In this document: positions 1-6,524 of the stretch, in pieces | Position numbering within the stretch: the stretch's first letter is position 1 | How the letters are laid out: each line of letters opens with the position of its first letter | DNA from: AC-37 sp036389295 | GTDB taxonomy: Bacteria > Actinomycetota > Thermoleophilia > Solirubrobacterales > Thermoleophilaceae | Direction: 5' to 3' | Assembly (NCBI GenBank): GCA_036389295.1 | Contig: DASVQB010000008.1 | Span: 1 to 64,000, forward strand | Length of the DNA: 64,000 nucleotides | Notes under the pieces: model-generated | Told to the model about the DNA's origin: nothing | The model's database searches: none | Seen by the model: the letters and a program-made list of their open reading frames with translations, nothing else | Made by a program: the position numbers and the translations under genes

Positions 1-218
1 AGCGGATCGCGGCGATCGTCGCCGAGGCGCTCGGGCGAGCGGAGGTCGACCCGGCGAAGAGCCTGCTCGAGCTCGGCGCTAGCTCGCTCGACCTGATCCG
101 GATCGCCGGGCGGGTCGAGCGCGAGCTGGGCGAGGAGGTGGGGGTGGACGTCCTGTTCACGGCCGCGACCGTCGCCGAGATCGGCGCGCGGCTCGGTGGG
201 GACCGGGTGGCGGCGTGA
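1..218 (+). CDS. C-terminal carrier domain of an NRPS/PKS-type protein (5' end outside window)
   Basis: The window opens inside this gene; 71 codons remain, ending at TGA 216-218. They encode an acyl/peptidyl carrier domain: the motif LGASSLD holds the serine that would carry 4'-phosphopantetheine, and the following helices (VERELGEEV, then FTAATVAEIGARL) fit the PP-binding fold. The stop comes directly after the carrier domain, so no thioesterase domain is fused. A stand-alone thioesterase starts inside the stop codon (GTGA overlap), which suggests co-translation and a role in the same natural-product or lipid assembly line. The rest of the protein cannot be seen, so NRPS, PKS or a free-standing ligase-carrier protein all remain possible. 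Confidence 0.85.
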   Translation, partial: RIAAIVAEALGRAEVDPAKSLLELGASSLDLIRIAGRVERELGEEVGVDVLFTAATVAEIGARLGGDRVAA

Positions 219-988
219 GCCGGAACGGCGCGCGCTCGGCCGACCCCGCCGACTGGATCCACGTCCCGGCCCCGCGGCCGTGGGCCGAGCTGCGGCTCGT
301 CTGCTTCCCCTACGCGGGCGGCCGCGGGGAGATCTTCGCCGACTGGTCGCTCGGGCTCCCGCACGGGTGCGAGGTCGCGGCGGTCGCGTACCCCGGGCGG
401 GGGGCGCGCCTCGACGATCCTCCGGTCACTAGCGCCGGCGAGCTCGCGGCCGCCGCGGCCGAAGCGGTCCGCCGGGGCGTCGAGGAGCCGTTCGCGTTCT
501 TCGGCCACAGCATGGGCGCGCTGATCGCCTTCGAGACCGCCCGCGAGCTGCGCCGGACCGGGGGACCGCTGCCCACCCTCCTCGCCGTCGCCGGCCAGGG
601 CGGGCCGCAGCTCCCCGTCGAGGGCGAGCCCGTTCACGCTCTCCCCGACGACGAGCTGCTCGCGACGCTGCGCGAGATGGGCGGCACCCCGGACGAGGTG
701 CTGGCGAGCGAGCCGCTCATGAACGCCGTCCTGCCCGCGCTGCGCGGCGACTTCGAGGTCTGCGAGACCTACCGGTACGCGGACGAGGAGCCGCTCCCCT
801 GCCCGATCCTCGCCCTCGCCGCCACGCGCGACTCGGAGGCGGCGGTCGAGGACGTCGAGCGCTGGCGCGAGCAGACGAGCGCGGACTTCCGGCTGCGCAC
901 GTTCGGGGGCGGCCACTTCTTCCTGGAGACCGCGCAGCCGGCGCTGCTCCAGTGCCTGGCCGAGGAGCTCGGGAGCCCGCCCGGTTAG
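215..988 (+). CDS. Type II thioesterase (GrsT/RifR-like editing enzyme)
   Basis: A 257-residue alpha/beta hydrolase of the stand-alone thioesterase family that removes misprimed acyl groups from carrier proteins of NRPS or PKS enzymes. Visible features are the N-terminal LVCFPYAGG strand-turn typical of the family, the nucleophile elbow GHSMGA with Ser at residue 99, and the late GGHFFL motif with the catalytic His. Length matches the family (about 250). The GTG start overlaps the upstream carrier gene's TGA, so it is the last gene of a biosynthetic operon lying mostly outside the window. No Shine-Dalgarno is needed if translation is coupled. Substrate cannot be deduced. Confidence 0.9.
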   Translation: MSRNGARSADPADWIHVPAPRPWAELRLVCFPYAGGRGEIFADWSLGLPHGCEVAAVAYPGRGARLDDPPVTSAGELAAAAAEAVRRGVEEPFAFFGHSMGALIAFETARELRRTGGPLPTLLAVAGQGGPQLPVEGEPVHALPDDELLATLREMGGTPDEVLASEPLMNAVLPALRGDFEVCETYRYADEEPLPCPILALAATRDSEAAVEDVERWREQTSADFRLRTFGGGHFFLETAQPALLQCLAEELGSPPG

Positions 989-1037
989 GCCGCGGCTGCG
1001 TCTCCGGGCCCAGTCCCCGTGGTAGCTTTCCGCCACC

Positions 1038-1745
1038 TTGGGGAGGACGGGAGCGCATCGGCGTCCGAGGGCGAGCGCGCTTGCCCCGCTCTGCGTCGCC
1101 GCGATCGCCGTCGCGGGCTGCGGGAGCGGCGAGCGTCAGGACGAGGACGAGCCGAAGGGCCAGTTCCCGGTCGACGTGGTCAGCGCGAGCTTCCCGAAGC
1201 AGCAGAAGCTCGCGAAGAACTCGAAGATGAGCGTGGTCGTCCGCAACGCCGGCCAGAAGACGATCCCGCAGATCTCGGTCACGGTGAAGTGCCCCGGGCA
1301 GCGAAGCGGCTCGGGCGGGTCGTCCAGCACGACCAGCTCGAGCGGGTTCGACTACCGCTCCACGTTCCGCGGGGTCGGCGACCCGGCCCGGCCCCAGTTC
1401 GCCCTCAACACGATCCCCACGCGCACGCCGCGCAACTACGACCGCGGTCGCCTCGACCCGCTCGAGCGCTCGTCCGCGTACGTGAACACGTACCCGCTCG
1501 GCAAGCTGGCCCCCGGCCGGACCGTCACGTTCATCTGGGACGTGACCGCGGTCAAGGCCGGTCCGTACCACATCTGCTACCGCGTGAACGCGGGGCTCGA
1601 CGGCAAGGCGAAGGCCGTCCCGTCGCAGGGCGGAGGCCCGATCGCGGGCGAGTTCAGGGGCACCGTCTCCGACGTCGCGCCGCAGGCGCGGATCGCCGAG
1701 GACGGCCACACCGTGGTCGAGGAGGAGGCGCGGGCGGGCGAGTAG
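1038..1745 (+). CDS. Putative secreted lipoprotein
   Basis: A 235-residue protein with an N-terminal lipoprotein signal: a basic stretch (RRPR), a short hydrophobic core and a lipobox-like IAVAGC whose Cys would be lipidated. The mature part has an Asp/Glu-rich start and a beta-rich body (SVVVRNAGQKTIPQISVTV), which looks like an immunoglobulin-like fold of the kind seen in CARDB-type domains; this last point is inference. The TTG start is chosen because a TAGCTT hexamer at 1023-1028 lies 9 nt upstream, matching the leaderless pattern of this window, and no other in-frame start precedes the signal. It converges with a small minus-strand gene. Function unknown. Confidence 0.75.
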   Translation: MGRTGAHRRPRASALAPLCVAAIAVAGCGSGERQDEDEPKGQFPVDVVSASFPKQQKLAKNSKMSVVVRNAGQKTIPQISVTVKCPGQRSGSGGSSSTTSSSGFDYRSTFRGVGDPARPQFALNTIPTRTPRNYDRGRLDPLERSSAYVNTYPLGKLAPGRTVTFIWDVTAVKAGPYHICYRVNAGLDGKAKAVPSQGGGPIAGEFRGTVSDVAPQARIAEDGHTVVEEEARAGE

Positions 1746-1761
1746 CCCCGCCGGCGCCCCG

Positions 1762-1956
1762 CTACCCCGCCCGCTCGCCCGGCTCGAACCCCCTGCACCG
1801 CGCGACCGGCAGCCGCGGGTAGCGCGGGTACTCCGGCTCGGTCCGCGAGCGCTCGCAGAGGGAGAAGCTCGACCCGCGCGTCGTGCGGACGATCCGCTGG
1901 TGGCGGCAGGAGTCGCAGAGGCCGGCACCGACCCCTCCCGCGGATCGAACGTCCAT
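1762..1956 (-). CDS. Small conserved Cys-rich protein (64 aa)
   Basis: A 64-residue protein with a CDSCRHQR motif, then SFSLCERS and a late ARCRGFEP, giving four cysteines spaced like a small metal-binding ribbon. It resembles a short conserved actinobacterial protein of unknown function that I recall by pattern only. The ATG lies inside the right arm (minus-strand sense) of the 46-bp palindrome at 1946-1991. In that palindrome TAGGGT (complement of 1963-1968) sits 6 nt before the ATG, so the palindrome itself may supply a leaderless promoter. There is no other in-frame start before the first cysteine pair. Transcription would converge with the lipoprotein gene. Confidence 0.65.
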   Translation of the reverse strand: MDVRSAGGVGAGLCDSCRHQRIVRTTRGSSFSLCERSRTEPEYPRYPRLPVARCRGFEPGERAG

Positions 1957-1991
1957 TTCGCCACCCTATACGGGGGTGAAATGGACGTTCG
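1946..1991. repeat. 46-bp palindrome, copy 1
   Basis: Perfect 14-base inverted arms (cgaacgtccatttc at 1946-1959, complement at 1978-1991) surround an 18-base centre that is itself mostly complementary around TATA. A second copy, 43/46 identical, is at 54628-54673. Each arm contains ATGGACGTTCG reading outward. Here one outward ATG is the start of the 64-aa gene and the element sits between it and the 3' end of the PucR-type gene. It could be a promoter/operator, a bidirectional terminator or a small mobile repeat. Confidence 0.8.
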
Positions 1992-2027
1992 TCCGCCCGC
2001 GCGAGCGGAGCGCGAGGTGCCGCGGCT

Positions 2028-3161
2028 TCAGCGCGGCAGCCGCGGCGCGATGATCCGGTACGCCTTCAGCCCGAGCCCGAGCCGCTCGCGGTCCTCCGAG
2101 CTCATCGGGTCGAGCCCGGTCAGCTCGCGGACCCGCTCCAGCCGGTAGCTCACCGTGTGGCGGTGCGCGTAGATCGCGGACGCGGTCGCGTTCATGTTGC
2201 AGTTCTCGGCCAGGTAGGCCTCGAGCGTCGTGAGCAGCTCGGTCGAGTACTGCTCGTCGTAGCGGACGACCGCAGCCACGGTGTCCTCGTAGAAGCTCCG
2301 CACCTCCTCGGGGTGGCTCGCGAGCACGCGGAACAGCAGCCGGTAGGTCCCGCCGCCGATCTCCTCCCCGGGCGCGTGCCCGTCCGAGGTGACGTCGAGC
2401 ACGAGCTCCGCCTCCTCCAGCGCGCGCCGCAGGTCGCCGGGGTCCGAGTAGCGCGACGAGAGGCCGACGACCGCCTGGCGGCCGAGCCGCGCGGCCACGC
2501 GCCGCGCCTCGTCGACCGACCCCGGCATCAGGGCGTAGACCCGCCGGCCGACGGCCTGCGCCAGCGCGTCCGGGCGCTCGGCGGCGATCACCGCGAGGAG
2601 CCGGCCGGCGGAGCGCTCGCCCGGGTCGGCGCACAGCGCGACCGCGCCCTCGGACAGGTCGCAGCTCATCCGCCGCGCCCGGCGGACGGCGTCCTCGGCG
2701 GCGAGGTCGTCGCGCGTCAGGAGCTCCTCGAGGAGCGATCCGCGGAGCGACTGCTCGGTCTCGTCGCGCGCCTCCGCCACGGCGACCTCCGTCAGCGACG
2801 CCACCGCCGCCATGTGCAGGTACTCGCCCGCGTCCGGCCGGCCCGGGCCGAGCAGCAGCACGGCGCCGAGCTGCCGCCCGCCCGAGGCGATCGGCACCTC
2901 GGCCGTCACCTCGGGCGGACGGTCGGGATCGGCGCCCTCGAGCTGGGCGGCCACGTAGCGCTCGAGCCGCGCGTTGCGGTCCGCCGTCGGCCCGAGCCGC
3001 GGCACCACCACGGCCACCGGCGCCCCTGCGTGCGCCGAGGCGATCTGGCCGATCCGCTCGACCCCCTCCCCGGCCAGCACGGCGCCCACCATCTCCAGGT
3101 GGGCGCCGCGCGGCGTCGGAAGGGACTCGGGTCGCGACGTCCGAGCGGGGTCGACGGTCAC
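2028..3161 (-). CDS. PucR/CdaR-family transcriptional regulator
   Basis: A 377-residue regulator. The C-terminal 60 residues hold the HTH_30 helix-turn-helix of the PucR/CdaR family (NATASAIYAHRHTVSYRL, then LERVRELTGLD). The middle region (about residues 150-260, with RVYALMPG and a DLRRALEEAELVLD helix) resembles the CdaR GGDEF-like domain, and the N-terminus looks GAF-like (weak). Its GTG overlaps the glnA stop as GTGA, making it the last gene of the amt-glnB-glnA unit. Family members control nitrogen-source or sugar-acid use, so a nitrogen-assimilation role for this operon is a reasonable inference. The stop lies 37 bases from palindrome copy 1. Confidence 0.85.
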   Translation of the reverse strand: MTVDPARTSRPESLPTPRGAHLEMVGAVLAGEGVERIGQIASAHAGAPVAVVVPRLGPTADRNARLERYVAAQLEGADPDRPPEVTAEVPIASGGRQLGAVLLLGPGRPDAGEYLHMAAVASLTEVAVAEARDETEQSLRGSLLEELLTRDDLAAEDAVRRARRMSCDLSEGAVALCADPGERSAGRLLAVIAAERPDALAQAVGRRVYALMPGSVDEARRVAARLGRQAVVGLSSRYSDPGDLRRALEEAELVLDVTSDGHAPGEEIGGGTYRLLFRVLASHPEEVRSFYEDTVAAVVRYDEQYSTELLTTLEAYLAENCNMNATASAIYAHRHTVSYRLERVRELTGLDPMSSEDRERLGLGLKAYRIIAPRLPR

Positions 3162-4513
3162 GTGACCGCGAGGTACCGCTCGAGCTCCCACGGCGTGACC
3201 TGCACGCGGTAGTCCTGCCACTCCGCCCGCTTGAGGTCGACGTAGCGCGGGAAGACGTGGCTCCCCAGCGCCCTCTCGACCACCTCCGACCCCGCCATCT
3301 CCTCGATCGACTCGCCGAGCGTCTCCGGCAGGTGGTCGACGCCCATCGACTGGCGCTCGTCCTCCGTCAGGTCGTAGAGGTTGCGCTCGACCGGCGGCGG
3401 CAGCTCGTACCCCCGCTCGATCCCCTCCAGCCCGGCGTGCAGCAGCGCCGCGAACGTCAGGTAGGGGTTGCACGAGGGGTCCGGGCAGCGGAGCTCGGCG
3501 CGGGTCGCCCGCTCCTTGCCCGGGTGGTACAGCGGCACCCGCACGAGCGCCGACCGGTTGCGGCGCGACCACGCCACGTACACCGGCGCCTCGTACCCCG
3601 GCACCAGCCGCTTGTACGAGTTCACCGACGGCGCGAACAGCGCCGCCAGCTCGCGGGCGTGCCGGAGCTGGCCCGCGATGAACGACTTCGCGACGTCGGA
3701 CAGGTAGTACTCGTCGTCCGCGTCGAAGAAGGCGTTCCGGTCGCCCTGGAAGAGCGACTGGTGCGTGTGCATCCCCGACCCGTTCTCGCCGAACAGCGGC
3801 TTCGGCATGAACGTGGCGTAGCAGCCGTGCTCGGTCGCCACCTCCTTGACGGCGATCCGGTACGTCATGGTGTTGTCGGCCATCGCGAGGCCGTCGGCGA
3901 ACCGCATGTCGATCTCGTGCTGCGACGGCCCGACCTCGTGGTGCGTGTACTCGACCGGGATGCCGAGCTCGCGGAGCGTGAACACCACGTCGCGGCGGAA
4001 GTCCGACGCCACGTCGAGCGTGGTCAGGTCGAAGTAGCCGCCCTTGTCGAGGACCTCGGTCCCCTGGTCGTCCCTGAACAGGAAGAACTCCAGCTCGGGC
4101 CCGAGGTAGTAGTGGTCGAACCCCATGTCCTTCGCCCGCGCGAGCGCTCGGCGCATCACGTGCCGCGGGTCGCCCTCGTAGGGCTCCCCGTCGGGCGTGA
4201 GCACGTCGCAGAACACGCGGCCGACCTTGTGCTCGCCGCGGCCCCGCCACGGCAGGAGCTTGAACGTGGTCGGGTCGGGCATGGCGATCATGTCCGACTC
4301 CTCGATCGAGTTGAAGCCGGTGATCGACGAGCCGTCGAACCCCATCCCGCTCTCGAACGCGTCCCCGAGCTCGTCCTTGCCGACGGCGAAGGACTTGAGC
4401 TGGCCGAGGATGTCCGTGAACCAGAACCGGACGAACTCGATGTTCTCGGACTCGACCCGGGAGAGCACCTCCCCCGGGTCGACCCGACCGTTGGTGACGG
4501 TGGTGGCCTCCAT
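3158..4513 (-). CDS. glnA: Glutamine synthetase type I
   Basis: A 451-residue cytoplasmic GS-I that makes glutamine from glutamate, ammonia and ATP. Recognisable landmarks in order: the N-terminal DILGQLKSF strand, the active-site GFDGSSITGF loop, the HEVGPSQHEI segment, NGSGMHTHQS (ammonium/ATP region) and the late PPPVERNLYDL loop. The last contains the Tyr position that is adenylylated in some GS-I enzymes, but the following TEDERQSMG looks more like the feedback-inhibited alpha type. Length suits the alpha type (about 445). It overlaps glnB by one base (TGATG) and pucR by GTGA. No glnE (adenylyltransferase) lies in the window. Confidence 0.95.
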   Translation of the reverse strand: MEATTVTNGRVDPGEVLSRVESENIEFVRFWFTDILGQLKSFAVGKDELGDAFESGMGFDGSSITGFNSIEESDMIAMPDPTTFKLLPWRGRGEHKVGRVFCDVLTPDGEPYEGDPRHVMRRALARAKDMGFDHYYLGPELEFFLFRDDQGTEVLDKGGYFDLTTLDVASDFRRDVVFTLRELGIPVEYTHHEVGPSQHEIDMRFADGLAMADNTMTYRIAVKEVATEHGCYATFMPKPLFGENGSGMHTHQSLFQGDRNAFFDADDEYYLSDVAKSFIAGQLRHARELAALFAPSVNSYKRLVPGYEAPVYVAWSRRNRSALVRVPLYHPGKERATRAELRCPDPSCNPYLTFAALLHAGLEGIERGYELPPPVERNLYDLTEDERQSMGVDHLPETLGESIEEMAGSEVVERALGSHVFPRYVDLKRAEWQDYRVQVTPWELERYLAVT

Positions 4514-4875
4514 CAGGCGGCCACCTCCTCGTGCGCCTGGAGCACCTCCGCCCCGGACTCGCCGGTGCGGATCCGGACGGCGTCCTCCACCGGGATCAGG
4601 AAGATCTTCCCGTCCCCGACGGAGCCCGTCCGCGCGTGCCTCAGGATCGTCTCGGTGACGAGCCCCACAGCGGAGTCGTCGACCACGCACTCCACCTTCA
4701 GCTTCGGCCGCAGGTGGATGGCGATCTCGGCGCCGCGGTAGTGCTCGGTGATGCCCTTCTGGCGCCCGGATCCCTTCACCTCGCTGATCGAGAGGCTCGG
4801 GAAGCCGGCGTCGAGCAGGTCCTGGCGGATCGGCTCGAACGCCTCGTGCCGGATGTAGGCGACGACCATCTTCAT
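4513..4875 (-). CDS. glnB: PII nitrogen regulatory protein
   Basis: A 120-residue PII signal protein that reports 2-oxoglutarate, ATP and ADP to partners such as the adjacent Amt channel. The T-loop (EVKGSGRQKGITEHYRGAE) and the C-terminal TGSVGDGKIFLIPVEDA signature are clear. The residue aligned with Tyr51, normally uridylylated or adenylylated, is Ile; Tyr46 of the YRGAE motif is kept. The carboxyl end is about 8 residues longer than Escherichia coli GlnB. The ATG overlaps the amt stop (ATGA) and its own stop overlaps glnA (TGATG), so the three genes are translationally linked. Confidence 0.95.
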   Translation of the reverse strand: MKMVVAYIRHEAFEPIRQDLLDAGFPSLSISEVKGSGRQKGITEHYRGAEIAIHLRPKLKVECVVDDSAVGLVTETILRHARTGSVGDGKIFLIPVEDAVRIRTGESGAEVLQAHEEVAA

Positions 4876-6362
4876 GCCGTCGCCCCCTCGCTCGCGGTCA
4901 TCGCGGTGACCGGGCTGGGCGAGCCGGGCCCGTAGGCCGGCGCCGCCGGCCCGGTCGAGCCCGCGCCGATCTCCGGCGCCGGGATGAACTGCTCCGGATA
5001 GCCGTACATCCCGTGCTCGACGATGTCGAGGCCGGCGTCCTCCTCCTCCTCGCTCACGCGCAGCCCGATCGTCTGCTTGATCAGGAAGAACGTGACGTAG
5101 CTGAGGGTGAAGACGAACGCGAACGCCACGACCACGCCGAGCGCCTGGTTGCCGAGCTGCTCGAAGCTGCCCGAGTAGACCAGGCCGCCGTTCGGGTCGC
5201 CGAACGCGTTGTACTTCGCCAGGTCCGGGCTCGTGAAGAGCCCGCACGAGAGGGTGCCCCAGATGCCCGCCAGCCCGTGGGCCGAGAGGGCGCCGACCGG
5301 GTCGTCGAGCTTCCGGTCGATCGCGATGACGCCCGCCACCACGATCAGGCCGGCGACCGCGCCGATGATCGGGGCCGGCCACGCCTCGATGTAGCCCGAG
5401 GGCGCGGTGATCGCGACGAGGCCGGCGATCATGCCGTTGCCGACCATGCCGATGTCGATCGTCCGCTGCATGAGCTGCGTGGCCACGAAGGCGCCGATCA
5501 CGCCGCCGGCGCCGCCGAGGATCGTGACCAGCGCGACCTCCGCGAAGCGGACGTCGCCCGCGCCCAGCGTCGAGCCCGGGTTGAACCCGAACCAGCCGAT
5601 GAACAGGATCAGGATGCCCAGGCCGACCAGCGGCATGGAGTGGCCCGGGATCGCCCGCGGGCGGCCGTCGGGCCCGTACTTACCCTTGCGCGGGCCGAGC
5701 AGGAGCAGCGCCGCGAACGCGCCCGTCGCCCCGATCAGGTGGACCGCCGTCGAGCCGGCGAAGTCCTGCATGCCGACGTTCGACTGGAGCCAGCCGCCGC
5801 CGAAGACCCAGTGCGAGCCGATCGGGTAGATGACGGCCGCGAAGACCATCGCGTAGATCACGTACGCCGAGTACTTGATCCGCTCGAGGGTCGTGCCCCA
5901 CACGATCGCGAGCGAGACGGCGCAGAACGAGAACTGGAAGAGCCACTTGGCCTCGATCGTGGCGTCGGACAGGCCCATCACTCCGAACGCCTCCTGCGGG
6001 TCGCCGAAGCCGCGCAGGAAGAACCCGTCCGACCCCGCGATGTCGCCGTTGCCGAAGGCGAGGGCGAAGCCGACGGCCCAGTAGGCCATCGCGGCGATCG
6101 AGAGGTTCGTGAGGATCTTCGCCACGCCGGTGCCGGCGTTCTTCGCGCGCGAGAAGCCGATCTCGAGCAGGGCGAACCCGGCCTGCATGAACAGGACCAG
6201 CACCGCGGCGAAGACGACCCACATCGTGTTGATGGGGACGGTGTCGCCGAGGACCTCCTTGCCCACCGCGTCCAGCGTGTCCGCGGAGGCGACCCCCGGA
6301 ACGGCCAGCACGGCGAGCAGGGCGAGCGGCACCGAGGCCGCTCTCAGAGCCCGTCGTCTCAT
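4872..6362 (-). CDS. amt: Ammonium transporter
   Basis: A 496-residue Amt/Mep channel. It starts with a signal-like basic and hydrophobic segment (residues 1-28) ending near VASADT, followed by about 11 transmembrane helices. Landmarks are the first-helix MWVVFAAVLVLFMQAGFALLE, the STAVHLIG and LSAHGLAGIWG segments carrying the two pore histidines, and a cytoplasmic tail with GLDIVEHGMYGYPE, a conserved feature that contacts PII. The ATG at 6362 has a good GGAGGAAG Shine-Dalgarno 8 nt upstream. It is the first gene of amt-glnB-glnA-pucR. The 162 bases upstream must hold the operon promoter, but I could not identify a convincing GlnR-type box. Confidence 0.95.
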   Translation of the reverse strand: MRRRALRAASVPLALLAVLAVPGVASADTLDAVGKEVLGDTVPINTMWVVFAAVLVLFMQAGFALLEIGFSRAKNAGTGVAKILTNLSIAAMAYWAVGFALAFGNGDIAGSDGFFLRGFGDPQEAFGVMGLSDATIEAKWLFQFSFCAVSLAIVWGTTLERIKYSAYVIYAMVFAAVIYPIGSHWVFGGGWLQSNVGMQDFAGSTAVHLIGATGAFAALLLLGPRKGKYGPDGRPRAIPGHSMPLVGLGILILFIGWFGFNPGSTLGAGDVRFAEVALVTILGGAGGVIGAFVATQLMQRTIDIGMVGNGMIAGLVAITAPSGYIEAWPAPIIGAVAGLIVVAGVIAIDRKLDDPVGALSAHGLAGIWGTLSCGLFTSPDLAKYNAFGDPNGGLVYSGSFEQLGNQALGVVVAFAFVFTLSYVTFFLIKQTIGLRVSEEEEDAGLDIVEHGMYGYPEQFIPAPEIGAGSTGPAAPAYGPGSPSPVTAMTASEGATA

Positions 6363-6524
6363 CAGTCGCTTCCTCCAGTCAGGCCCGCACCGCACCGGTT
6401 GCGGACGCATCTCGATGACGTTGCAGCCACCGTAAGGAGGGCTCGCGCGACCGTCTTTGGACGAGTGTCGGAAATCCGGGCCGCGCGGTTCGCCCGCGTG
6501 TCGAAGCGCCTTTGTACGAGCGGG

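Noticed and set aside
6363..6524. GlnR box upstream of amt
   Set aside because: I looked for paired GTAAC-type half-sites and found none convincing; the promoter region is left unassigned.
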